In this document: positions 8,777 through 17,407 of the stretch, one piece after another
Layout: the number at the start of each line of letters is the position of its first letter
Numbering within the stretch: position 1 is the stretch's first letter
DNA from: DATFVA01 sp963743325
GTDB taxonomy: Bacteria; Bacteroidota; Ignavibacteria; Ignavibacteriales; Ignavibacteriaceae
NCBI GenBank assembly: GCA_963743325.1
Contig: CAVUOZ010000008.1
Coordinates: 124,001 to 188,000, forward strand
Length of the DNA: 64,000 bases
Direction: 5' to 3'
Translations under genes and position numbers: made by a program
Notes under the pieces: generated by a model
The model's database searches: none
What the model was told of the DNA's origin: nothing
What the model saw: only the letters and a program-made list of their open reading frames with translations

Positions 8777-10314
8777 TGGAAATAGAAAAAAATAATGAAA
8801 TGATTGAAGTACAGCAGCAGGGAATGTTAAAGGGAAAACCGCCCGATCCTTGCATTGTTGTTATTTTCGGGGCAGCAGGAGATCTTACACATAAGGAATT
8901 AATACCATCATTGTTTGCACTTAATTGCCACAAACTAATGCCTGAACAATGCGCCGTCATTGGCTTTTCCCGTACTCAATATTCAGATGATAATTTCAGG
9001 AAAGAGATGTTTGAAGCAGTTAAAAAGGACAGTATTTGCGGAGAAGATCAATGGAATGAGTTCGCAAAAAACCTGTTTTATATTCAAGGCGACTTTAAAG
9101 ATGATCCTTCTAAATCATACGGAGATCTGAAAAAGAAAATAAAGGAACTTCAGAAAAAACTCGATATTCCGGATAATGTTCTATTCCATCTTTCCACTGC
9201 CCCTGCATTCTATTCAACAATTGTAAAAAAACTGGATGAATCAGGATTAGCGAAAACTAACAGGGGCTGGCGAAGGATAATTATAGAAAAACCTTTCGGT
9301 ACAGATGAACAATCAGCCAGGGAGCTCGATAAGGAGATTCATGAGGTTTTTGACGAAACCCAGATATTCAGAATCGATCATTTCCTTGGGAAAGAGACAG
9401 TACAGAATATGGTTGTATTCAGATTTGCTAATCCCGGCTTTGAACCTATCTGGAACAGAAACTATATTGATAATATCCAGATATCCGTTGCAGAGGATAT
9501 AGGCATCGGTTCGCGTGCAGGATTCTATGAAAAAACAGGCGTAATCAGGGATATGATTCAGAATCATTTGCTGGAGCTTCTGTGTATAACGGCCATTGAC
9601 CCTCCGGTGAACTATGATTCTCAGTCGCTGCGAAGTGAAACTCTCAAAGTAATGACCTCTATCTGTAAAATTAATGTTGAAAAAGATGTTGTACTTGGTC
9701 AGTATTCATCTGGAAAAATTCACGGAAAGCAGGTTAATGCATACAGGGATGAAGCCAACGTTAACAAAAATTCTATGACCCCGACTTATGCAGCAATTAA
9801 ATTGACGCTGGACAACTGGCGCTGGGCAGGAGTCCCGGTATACCTCCGTACAGGAAAAAGAATGAAAGAAAAATTATCCGAGATAACCATCAGGTTTAAA
9901 CAGACTCCACATCTTATGTTCCCTATTGAACGTGAAGATGAAAAAAAACATAATTTGCTAACATTCAGGCTTCAGCCCAATGAAGGAATTATTTACACAT
10001 TTACAGCAAAGCAGCCCGGTGCAGAACTCCAGCTGCGACCTGTTAACCTGAATTTCAGATATGACAAAGCATTCGGAATTAAAGAACCCCCGAGTTCTTA
10101 TCAATGGCTGATCAGAGATGCAATGCAGGGGGATCAGACTCTGTTCCCGCATTCCGAATGGATTTATAAATCCTGGCAGATTGTGGACCCAATAATTAAA
10201 AAATGGGAATCAAATCCCTGGAATGATTTCCCCAATTACAAAGCAGGGAGCTGGGGTCCTCAGGCGGCAGACAAATTGCTAAAAAAAGACAATCACGAAT
10301 GGAAGGTTCAGTAA
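8776..10314 (+). CDS. zwf: Glucose-6-phosphate 1-dehydrogenase
   Basis: 512 residues. The N-terminal FGAAGDLTHKELIP is the NADP-binding GxxGDLxxR/K segment; EKPFGTD and RIDHFLGKETVQN contain the substrate-binding Lys and the catalytic His of the family. It makes 6-phosphogluconolactone from glucose-6-phosphate, the entry step of the oxidative pentose phosphate pathway. GGAGGA lies just upstream within the end of gnd, and the two are translationally coupled. No lactonase (pgl) or OpcA gene follows. Confidence 0.95.
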   Translation: MEIEKNNEMIEVQQQGMLKGKPPDPCIVVIFGAAGDLTHKELIPSLFALNCHKLMPEQCAVIGFSRTQYSDDNFRKEMFEAVKKDSICGEDQWNEFAKNLFYIQGDFKDDPSKSYGDLKKKIKELQKKLDIPDNVLFHLSTAPAFYSTIVKKLDESGLAKTNRGWRRIIIEKPFGTDEQSARELDKEIHEVFDETQIFRIDHFLGKETVQNMVVFRFANPGFEPIWNRNYIDNIQISVAEDIGIGSRAGFYEKTGVIRDMIQNHLLELLCITAIDPPVNYDSQSLRSETLKVMTSICKINVEKDVVLGQYSSGKIHGKQVNAYRDEANVNKNSMTPTYAAIKLTLDNWRWAGVPVYLRTGKRMKEKLSEITIRFKQTPHLMFPIEREDEKKHNLLTFRLQPNEGIIYTFTAKQPGAELQLRPVNLNFRYDKAFGIKEPPSSYQWLIRDAMQGDQTLFPHSEWIYKSWQIVDPIIKKWESNPWNDFPNYKAGSWGPQAADKLLKKDNHEWKVQ

Positions 10315-10688
10315 TATAGTGGAACTGTATGAAATGTCGGAAAATATGATGAGATTATTATGCGGAAAGAACAGGAGTTCCTCTTACAAAAATACCTGAA
10401 GATTAATTTTTAAACACCTATGCGACTGAGAACCTGAAGCTGACTGTTGAGAAACCCAACAGCTCTGAAATTCAGAAATTTAGTCAGAGAAATGAGTATA
10501 ACAGGGGTATGAGATGGACGAGAGAGAGACGAGAGAGAAGGGAAAATTAAATTCTTTGAAGTATACCAAAACGCCTGTTATTAATACCGGATTTTCGGAT
10601 TAATTACTAATAACACTGTTTAAAAAATAAACATAATTGGTAAGCATACTGATCAGTCAGAGCAGCTCTATAATTCCAATTCTTTGAT
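10315..10688. other. Intergenic stretch, no gene seen
   Basis: About 370 bp after zwf with no recognisable coding frame; the longest ATG frames are under 20 codons. It contains a purine-rich GAGA run near 10514-10540 and a self-complementary ACTGATCAGT near 10649. No U-tract hairpin was found to end the zwf operon. Confidence 0.4.
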
Positions 10689-10711
10689 TTGACTCAATAC
10701 CATTGAGTCAA
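10689..10711. promoter_or_regulatory. Perfect 9-bp dyad upstream of sodC, candidate operator
   Basis: TTGACTCAA, a 5-bp spacer, then TTGAGTCAA, centred about 72 bp before the sodC start. Perfect arms with a half-turn spacing are typical of a dimeric repressor or activator site. I cannot name the regulator. The placement suggests control of sodC and perhaps of the Rieske oxidoreductase downstream. Confidence 0.5.
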
Positions 10712-10771
10712 TTACTTGCTATGTTTAAAAAAAGGAAACTAACTGTAAATTAAATATAAAGGAGAAATACC

Positions 10772-11359
10772 ATGTTAAATAGGTTTAAACTCTTTGCAAC
10801 GTTACTGTCCCTTGTGTTTTTAGGCATCGGGCATCCGCAGAATACTGATATGAAGATGCCGCCAAAAACTTCAGCTCCAAACAAGTCAATGATGGATAAC
10901 CTGCCTGAAATTACCAAAGCTGTAGCAGAACTTCATGGAACTAAAGGAAATAATGTGTCAGGGATTGTTACTTTCACAAAAGAAGGAAACCTGATAAAAG
11001 TCGTTGCTGATATTAAAGGATTAAAACCCGGCAAGCATGGATTTCATATCCATGAATATGGCGACTGTAGTTCTGGTGACGGTACTTCCGCAGGCGGTCA
11101 TTTTAATCCTGACAATGTCCAACATGGTGCCCCGGATAAATCAATGAGCCACGTCGGTGATCTAGGCAATATCGAAGCAGACAAGGACGGAAATGCCCAT
11201 CTGGAAATGACGGATTCTCTATTAAGTTTTTCCGGGCCGCGTTCAATAATAGGAAGAGGAGTAATTGTACACGCAGCAGAAGATGATTTGACATCACAAC
11301 CAGCAGGTAATGCCGGGCCGCGGGTTGCATGCGGAGTAATAGGAATTGCAAAACCATAA
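10772..11359 (+). CDS. sodC: Cu/Zn superoxide dismutase, exported
   Basis: 195 residues. The first 20 or so form a signal peptide with no lipobox Cys. Copper and zinc ligands fit the family: H92 and H94 in GFHIHEYGDC, H110 in GGHFNP, H118, H127 and D130 in HVGDLGN, and H167 in IVHAAEDD. C99 and C187 would make the conserved disulfide, and GNAGPRVACGVIG closes the domain. It dismutates superoxide in the periplasm. A linker of roughly 20 residues rich in Met, Lys and Ser follows the signal. AAAGGAG precedes the ATG. Confidence 0.93.
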   Translation: MLNRFKLFATLLSLVFLGIGHPQNTDMKMPPKTSAPNKSMMDNLPEITKAVAELHGTKGNNVSGIVTFTKEGNLIKVVADIKGLKPGKHGFHIHEYGDCSSGDGTSAGGHFNPDNVQHGAPDKSMSHVGDLGNIEADKDGNAHLEMTDSLLSFSGPRSIIGRGVIVHAAEDDLTSQPAGNAGPRVACGVIGIAKP

Positions 11360-11444
11360 TTGACTACCTGTGTTTTTATTGTCTCAGAGTTTAGGGCAAC
11401 TGAGATAAATCAGGCAGGAAGTGAACAAAAAGGAAAGTTAAACA

Positions 11445-12422
11445 ATGGGCTTTAGAGAGATTGCAAAGAAAGATGATCTGAAAAACGGGGAGATGAAATC
11501 GTATAAAATAGATGATAAAAATAAAGTTTTATTATGCAGGATCAACGATGAGTTCTTTGCAGTCGGCCCATCATGCACACATTACGGAGCCCCGCTTGAA
11601 GAAGGGATTCTTAAAGATGATACAATCATTTGTCCCTGGCACCATGCATGTTTTAATGCAAAAAGCGGAAACCTTCTTGAGCCGCCTGCAATGGATGCCC
11701 TTCCCAGGTATGAAATAAAAACAGAGGGTGACACGGTAAAAATTAATTTGCCTGATGAAATTCAAAGTTCCCGCAGACCTGAAATGGTAAAAAAAGATAG
11801 TAATTCAGATGGCCGCTCATTTGTAATACTCGGAGCCGGTGCATCAGCTTATTTTGCCGCTCAATCTATGAGGGAAAACGGATTCAAGGGAAATATAATC
11901 ATGGTCACTGAAGAAAACCGGAACCCGTACGATCGTCCCAATCTCAGTAAGGATTACCTGGCAGGAAGTGCTGAACCCGAGTGGATGCCTCTTCGGCCAG
12001 ATGAATTTTTTGCGGAATACGGGATTGAAATAAAGAAGGAAACAAAAGTCAGGAGTGTCGATTTAAAAGAAAAGATTGTCTCTTTCGGAAATGATGGGAA
12101 ACTAAAATATGATAGGCTTTTAATTGCAACAGGGGGTGTACCGCGTAAAATTAATGTTACGGGCGCTGAATTAAAAAATATATTCTATCTAAGAAGCTTT
12201 AGTGATGCTGATAAAATAATCGATACAGCTAAAAATTCGAAAAAAGCCGTTGTAATAGGGGCCGGTTTTATTGCGATGGAAACAGCACAGAGCCTGAGAG
12301 AAAGGAATATAAAAGTTACAGTTGTCGCGCCTGATGAAGTTCCCTTTGAACGAAATTTTGGAAAGGATATCGGAAATCTTTTTAAAAAGAACATGAGAAA
12401 AACGGCACATCATTCAAATTAA
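11445..12422 (+). pseudogene. Rieske/FAD oxidoreductase (AIFM3-like), N-terminal part before frameshift
   Basis: Residues 1-about 105 are a Rieske [2Fe-2S] domain with C44-x-H46 and C63-x2-H66. From about 122 a pyridine-nucleotide-disulfide-type FAD domain begins (ILGAGASAYFAAQ), with the NAD-binding VVIGAGFIAMETA near 268-280. The frame then runs into an unrelated tail RKTAHHSN and stops at 12422. The matching C-terminal half continues in another frame (12386-13018). The family passes electrons from NAD(P)H through FAD to the Rieske centre or partner proteins. The A-run at 12384-12388 is the likely site of a lost base; see the linked entry. Confidence 0.85.
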
Positions 12423-13018
12423 AATCTAAGGTTAAAGAATTTAAGGGGAGAGATAAAGTTAAATCAGTTGTACTCGAATCAGGTGAAGAAATTGAAACAG
12501 ATTTTGTAATTATTGGAATAGGGGTAATACCTGCCACCAAATTTATATCGGGAATAGATCTTCTTGAAGACGGTAGCATAAAAACAGATTTGTATCTCCG
12601 GATCAAAGAAGATGTTTATGCATCAGGAGATATTGTTACCTTCCCCGGTCCACGCACCGGAAATCATATAAGGATTGAACACTGGCGTTTGGCGCAACAA
12701 CTGGGAAGAATAGCGGGGGCTAACATGTCAGGAAGAAATATTAAATATGAAGAAATACCTTTCTTTTGGACAGTTCAGGCCGGGATGACTCTCAGGTATG
12801 TCGGTTTTACAAAAGACTGGGATGAAATAATCATAGATGGGAACATATCTCATAAAAAATTCATCGCTTACTACATTAAAAATAATGTGATTATGGCTGC
12901 AGCAGGTTTAAATCGTGATAAAGAAATGGACGCTGTTCATCTTCTTATGAAAGAACAAAGGCTTCCGGAAGTTGAAGCATTAAGAGATAATTCTGCAGAT
13001 ATCTTATCTCTGGTCTGA
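12386..13018 (+). pseudogene. Rieske/FAD oxidoreductase (AIFM3-like), C-terminal part after frameshift
   Basis: This frame opens at 12386 and reads KEHEKNGTSFKLKSKV, the natural continuation of ...GNLFKK in the preceding frame. It then holds the rest of the FAD/NAD domain, including DVYASGDIVTFPG (FAD-binding Asp) and the C-terminal dimer-type domain with IEHWRLAQQLG. Adding one A to the run at 12384-12388 joins both halves into one protein of about 525 residues. There is no start codon or ribosome site at the junction, and no canonical slippery heptamer in frame, so this is either a real null mutation or an assembly error. Confidence 0.85.
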
Positions 13019-13179
13019 GTGGCCTCAGGCACAATAATCTTACCTAATTTACCTGAAATCGCTTATAAAACATCCTTCCTCACTTTTTAATATCACAACG
13101 CCTGATGGAATCACAGACGTTACTTCCCAATTAAATATATTGTGTCATCATTTTCTTGAACTACAAGATGGAGAAAAAG

Positions 13180-13752
13180 ATGTATAAGAAAATCGTGTAT
13201 ATGATAATTATTACTTTTGCATTTACAGCATTTACTATCGCACAGAATAATAACAGCAGAACAAACATTCATAATCCTATAGCGATAGGCGGTCAGGCAG
13301 GCTTCCAGAAAGCTGCAGATGCAGATAATGGAAATATAATGTTTGGTGGTCTAGTTAGAGCATATCTGACTAATGCGGCAGCTTTCGAAGCATCAATTAA
13401 TTATCGTCAGCAAGAATATCAGAATGGGAATATAGCAGTTAGTGACTGGCCGGTTCAGCTTTCAGGATTGTTTTACCCTATCGAAGATCTCTATGGAGTT
13501 GTGGGTGTAGGCTGGTATAATGCAAAGACCGAATACTCGGGCAGTCTAAATGAAATACCTGATAAAACTTCACAGAAATTCGGCTGGCACTTTGGTGCAG
13601 GAATGGATATTCCTTTATCGGAGAAGGCATTTCTATTCGGTGATTTCAGGTATGTTTTTCTAAATTATAATTTTGAAGATGTACCCGGAGGCGGAGAAAT
13701 CAAGAGTAATTATTTCCAGATAAATGCCGGTCTTATGTTTGTGATTAACTAG
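13180..13752 (+). CDS. Small outer-membrane beta-barrel protein
   Basis: I take the ATG at 13180, which has GGAG six bases upstream; frames from 13156 or 13168 only add a few residues. 190 residues with a signal peptide ending near TIAQ. The remainder alternates Gly/aromatic-rich strands and ends in a strand closing on VIN (GLMFVIN), as in 8-stranded OmpA/OmpW-like porin-family barrels (GVVGVGWYNAKTEYSG, GWHFGAGMDIPL). No enzymatic motif. Function is structural or unknown. Confidence 0.7.
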   Translation: MYKKIVYMIIITFAFTAFTIAQNNNSRTNIHNPIAIGGQAGFQKAADADNGNIMFGGLVRAYLTNAAAFEASINYRQQEYQNGNIAVSDWPVQLSGLFYPIEDLYGVVGVGWYNAKTEYSGSLNEIPDKTSQKFGWHFGAGMDIPLSEKAFLFGDFRYVFLNYNFEDVPGGGEIKSNYFQINAGLMFVIN

Positions 13753-13773
13753 TTCTTTAATTTCATTTAATTC

Positions 13774-13833
13774 TGCTGTATCGTACTTTAAAACACGAAT
13801 CATAACACCTTGGTGAAAAAGTACGATACAGCA
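13774..13833. terminator. Long perfect inverted repeat between barrel gene and methyltransferase gene
   Basis: Sixteen-base perfect arms (13774-13789 and 13818-13833; TGCTGTATCGTACTTT) separated by 28 nt. It lies about 20 bp after the barrel gene stop and is followed by AATTTTC. It would make a strong transcript-end hairpin, but a U-tract is poor and the loop is large, so it may instead be a small palindromic repeat element. Confidence 0.5.
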
Positions 13834-13973
13834 ATTTTCAGAAATCCGTATTAAAAGGGTATATATTTTAAATCATCAGCTTCTTCTTTTTCCCCTTACA
13901 AGAAGTTAAATTAGTAGAACAATAAAAATGTTTAATTCTAATAATGAATAATGTTATGAGGGGTAAATAGAAA

Positions 13974-15020
13974 ATGATAACATTCGAATTAATCAGTGAT
14001 CTTCAGAATCTCTTAAAGAATGATGAACTGACTTCTGTAAAAAAACAGCTACAGAAAATTATTTCGGATACAGACCATTTCGAAAATGACTTCATAATTC
14101 ACTCAAACGGTGAAACGGATAAAATTTCAAAATTTTACCTGGTTAAAGAACTGACCCAAATATATGAAACTCAAACCATTCAAAGATCCCGGTATTATAT
14201 AAAGAGATTAATTAAAAGCCTTTCCCAGAGAAAAGAAGGGAAAATTAATGATATAAACCTGAACCGGTGGAAAGAATATGATGATCTTTTAACTGACAGT
14301 CTCTGGATTCTTGACAAGAGAGACAGAAGCGGTGCACATACTGCTGGTTACTGGGGTAATTTTATTCCGCAGATTCCAAATCAGTTTTTAAGAAGATACA
14401 CCAGGAAAGGTGAATGGGTGCTCGACCCATTTCTCGGAAGCGGAACCACATTAATTGAATGCAAAAGACTCGGCAGAAACGGCTTCGGCGTTGAACTCCG
14501 GCCGGAAGTTGTAAATCTGGCTAAGGAAATTCTCAGCAAAGAAATAAATCCATATAAAATAAGAACCGAGATCATAAACGGCGACAGCGCCGGGGTAAAT
14601 TTCAGATCCGAATTAAAAAAGCATAAGTGTGAATCAGTCCAGTTTTTAATATTGCATCCCCCCTACTGGGATATTATCAAATTCAGTGAAAGAAAAAATG
14701 ATCTCTCAAATGCAGGATCAGTTAATGAATTTTTGAAGATGTTCGGTAAAATAATTGACAGAACATTTCCTGTTCTTGACCATGAGAGGTATGCTGCTTT
14801 AATAATCGGCGATAAATACTGCTCCGGTGAATGGATACCTCTGGGTTTTTATACAATGCAGGAAATGATTAAACGAGGATACAAATTAAAGTCGACAATA
14901 ATTAAAAATTTTGACCAGACAACTGCTAAAAGAAATCAGAAGGAATTGTGGCGTTACCGTGCATTGGCAGGCGGGTTTTACATCTTCAAGCATGAATACA
15001 TTTTCTTATTCCAAAAGTAA
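13974..15020 (+). CDS. DNA methyltransferase (N4/N6 amino type)
   Basis: 348 residues. Motif I is DPFLGSGTT at 151-159 with the acidic E174 that would hold the SAM ribose; motif IV is HPPYW at 228-232. Motif I precedes motif IV, and WGNFIPQIPNQFLRRYT before it is typical of the group that includes N4-cytosine enzymes. The N-terminal 100 residues are helical and may hold a target or dimer domain. GAGGGG precedes the ATG. The next gene, 73 bp on, has a nuclease-like motif, suggesting a restriction-modification pair. Target sequence and methylated base are unknown. Confidence 0.85.
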   Translation: MITFELISDLQNLLKNDELTSVKKQLQKIISDTDHFENDFIIHSNGETDKISKFYLVKELTQIYETQTIQRSRYYIKRLIKSLSQRKEGKINDINLNRWKEYDDLLTDSLWILDKRDRSGAHTAGYWGNFIPQIPNQFLRRYTRKGEWVLDPFLGSGTTLIECKRLGRNGFGVELRPEVVNLAKEILSKEINPYKIRTEIINGDSAGVNFRSELKKHKCESVQFLILHPPYWDIIKFSERKNDLSNAGSVNEFLKMFGKIIDRTFPVLDHERYAALIIGDKYCSGEWIPLGFYTMQEMIKRGYKLKSTIIKNFDQTTAKRNQKELWRYRALAGGFYIFKHEYIFLFQK

Positions 15021-15093
15021 GCATATACAGGCATCGTGCTTAATACCCCTTTTGTGCATTGTTAAATCCTAAGGTCAGGTTCAGGATATATAA

Positions 15094-15744
15094 ATGAACA
15101 TTGAACTTTCAACTATCGAATCTGAATTAAAAAAACGTCTTGCGTACCCCTACAAATGGGGAAGAAAACAAAATGACCGTTATGATAAGTTGACAAATTT
15201 TGTGTACCAGGAACCCGTGTTTGATAATATTATAGCCGAAATCAAAAAGAGATTCAGTCAGGACCGTGAACACGATAATATTTCCAATTATGCCTTAAAC
15301 CGCTGGTATAACTTCTGGTCGGCATATGCCGTTGAGAAGATGTTCTGTACTATGCCGAACGTTATTCCTGCAATGGATGAAAAGGACCGTCTCGTTGATT
15401 TCACGATTCAGGGTGCAAAATTCGATCATAAGACTTCCGTATTCCCAAAAAACTTTCCATATCAAATCAATGAAGCAATTAAGAAGACTGATGAACTTAT
15501 CAGATGGCTTTACAAAAATCAATCTCAGCAGCAGAGGATGCATATGAAGAACAGACTCTTCATTGTATTATATTCGTATGACGGAGAGCACTGGCGTCTT
15601 AAATCAGAAATCTCTTGGCTAAAATCCATTATTGAAAGATATATGCTTGGGTTTAACCCAGATTATCTGCTTAAGTTTTCGTTTGAACCGGGAGTGACAA
15701 TCATTTCCGATGTTATCTGGGCAGTAAAAAATAAGAATTTCTGA
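15094..15744 (+). CDS. Unknown protein with PD-(D/E)xK-like motif, possible restriction endonuclease
   Basis: 216 residues, no family recognised by name. D102 in LVDFTIQ, followed eight residues later by D111-H-K113 in KFDHKTS on the next predicted strand, is the spacing and shape of a PD-(D/E)xK nuclease core; E81 on the preceding helix could be the upstream acid. The C-terminal half has a strand-rich RLFIVLYSYDGEHWRLKSE segment. It sits directly downstream of the DNA methyltransferase on the same strand. Restriction partner is an inference from motif plus neighbour. A 7-bp hairpin lies between it and the next gene (15765-15781). Confidence 0.55.
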   Translation: MNIELSTIESELKKRLAYPYKWGRKQNDRYDKLTNFVYQEPVFDNIIAEIKKRFSQDREHDNISNYALNRWYNFWSAYAVEKMFCTMPNVIPAMDEKDRLVDFTIQGAKFDHKTSVFPKNFPYQINEAIKKTDELIRWLYKNQSQQQRMHMKNRLFIVLYSYDGEHWRLKSEISWLKSIIERYMLGFNPDYLLKFSFEPGVTIISDVIWAVKNKNF

Positions 15745-15809
15745 AATTATAAAATGGGCGATTGATCCTTTGAAAAAGGATATGAAACAGATTTAATGGA
15801 AAGGAAAGA

Positions 15810-17177
15810 ATGATAAGATTTATTCCGTTAGGGGGAGCCGGCGAAATTGGTGCTAATTCTTATTACCTGAATATAGCCGGCACAGGAATAATAATTGATT
15901 GCGGAATGCATCCGCAGAAAACAGGCAGAGAAGCCTTACCGGACTTTGAATTAGTACAGGATCAGGATGTAGATTATGTTTTAATCTCTCATGCCCATCA
16001 GGATCATCTCAGCGGTTTACCGTTCCTTGTTCAGAAGCATCCCTATATAAGAATAATTACAACCCCCCAGACAAGGGCTTTAGCAGAATTAACTCTTCAC
16101 GACGCTGTGTCAATATTATCACAGCAGGTTTCAGCAGAAGAATTAAAAATTTACTCGCACGATGAAATAGATCTGCTGATCCAATCTATTGAATACAAAG
16201 CTATCGGTGAGGCATTTGAATTAAAAGGATATAATCATACCGATATTGAACCGATAGTTATTACCTTTTACGATGCCGGGCATATCCTGGGGTCAGCTTC
16301 CATTTTAATTGAACATAGAGGTTATAAGATTTTTTATTCTGGAGATATTAATTTAAAGCCGCAATCATGGATGCAGGGAGCATTATTACCTAAAATAAAG
16401 GTAGATGCTCTTCTGCTTGAGACAACCTATGGTGCAACGGATTCCTCAACGTTAAACAACTGGAAACAAGAATCAGAAAGGTTCTCTGCAGAAGCAAATA
16501 AAATTATTAATGAAGGAGGTTCAATTCTCATTCCTGTTTTTTCTCTGGGTAAAATGCAGGAGATATTAAAAACAACCTGGGAACTAATGGAAAATGGTAA
16601 GATTGCAAAGACGGATATTTACACAGGCGGTATTTCCAGGAAAATCAGTTGTGCCTATGACTACAACCGTTTTGTAGTAAACTGTGATGATACCGAATTC
16701 GAGTTAAGTGAAATCCCGCAGAAAGATTTATATGAGATAGAAAATCCTGAAGAATTCTTTAAGCATCCCTGTATTGTTCTTGCTTCAAGCGGTATGATGA
16801 TCGAGGGAACCGCATCATTCAGACTTGCACAAAGATGGCTTAATCAAAAAAGCTCCGCAATCTTTACCGTTGGTTATATGGAAAAGGAGACGCCCGGTTT
16901 TGCAGTTTCAACAGCAGAAAGAGGCATGAAAATAAGGTTATCCGCATATAGTGATGAAATGAAAGTGAAATGCTCAATTAAAAGGTTTCGGTTTACCGCC
17001 CATTCTTTAAGAGAAGATCTGCTGAAAGTTGTAGAGAAACTTAATCCTGATAAAGTTATTCTGATTCACGGGGATCCGCCGGCAATAAACTGGATAGGCG
17101 CATCTATCCTGAAAGAGAATAAAAAAAGAAGGGTATATGCTGCAGAATCAGGTAAGGAATTAGATTTGAGCCGCTAA
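15810..17177 (+). CDS. Metallo-beta-lactamase fold beta-CASP hydrolase (CPSF-like nuclease)
   Basis: 455 residues. Zinc ligands are H61, H63, D65 and H66 in SHAHQDH, H158 in GHILGSA and D179 in YSGDIN. An LETTYG segment near 204 leads into the beta-CASP insertion, with ASSGMMIEG and a C-terminal LIHGDPP carrying the last His. This architecture belongs to RNA/DNA-processing nucleases related to CPSF-73 and archaeal aCPSF, without KH domains. GGAAAGG precedes the ATG. It is 65 bp behind the putative nuclease gene, so it could belong to the same transcript, or be an independent RNA-processing enzyme. Confidence 0.85.
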   Translation: MIRFIPLGGAGEIGANSYYLNIAGTGIIIDCGMHPQKTGREALPDFELVQDQDVDYVLISHAHQDHLSGLPFLVQKHPYIRIITTPQTRALAELTLHDAVSILSQQVSAEELKIYSHDEIDLLIQSIEYKAIGEAFELKGYNHTDIEPIVITFYDAGHILGSASILIEHRGYKIFYSGDINLKPQSWMQGALLPKIKVDALLLETTYGATDSSTLNNWKQESERFSAEANKIINEGGSILIPVFSLGKMQEILKTTWELMENGKIAKTDIYTGGISRKISCAYDYNRFVVNCDDTEFELSEIPQKDLYEIENPEEFFKHPCIVLASSGMMIEGTASFRLAQRWLNQKSSAIFTVGYMEKETPGFAVSTAERGMKIRLSAYSDEMKVKCSIKRFRFTAHSLREDLLKVVEKLNPDKVILIHGDPPAINWIGASILKENKKRRVYAAESGKELDLSR

Positions 17178-17407
17178 TTAAGATGAATTTCGGGAAATAG
17201 TTGGCATCCAATAAGTTCAATTAGCATTTATTCACAGGCGAATGGCACCAAAAATATTTGATTCTCTACCCGGCAGGCTATAAGTTTCAGTTTTCAATTT
17301 TATAAATATTTGAATGATTTAATCAAAGGGGATTCAAAAAACCACGGATTTTATGAACAAGATTGATACTCCCGGTACAGTTTCTAACCTGCAAATGAGG
17401 GACTGAT

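Noticed and set aside
10315..10771. Hidden gene or remnant after zwf
   Set aside because: All three forward frames are closed within about 20 codons, and no family motif was recognised.
12376..12400. Programmed -1 frameshift in the Rieske oxidoreductase
   Set aside because: T-T-T-A-A-A-A-A-G looks slippery, but in the reading frame used it does not form X-XXY-YYZ; the P-site codon would re-pair on TAA. No stem or upstream ribosome site was evident.
17353..17406. 17-residue reading frame just before arcC as a leader peptide
   Set aside because: It has no good ribosome site and no biased residue composition (no Arg run or similar) that would suggest attenuation.
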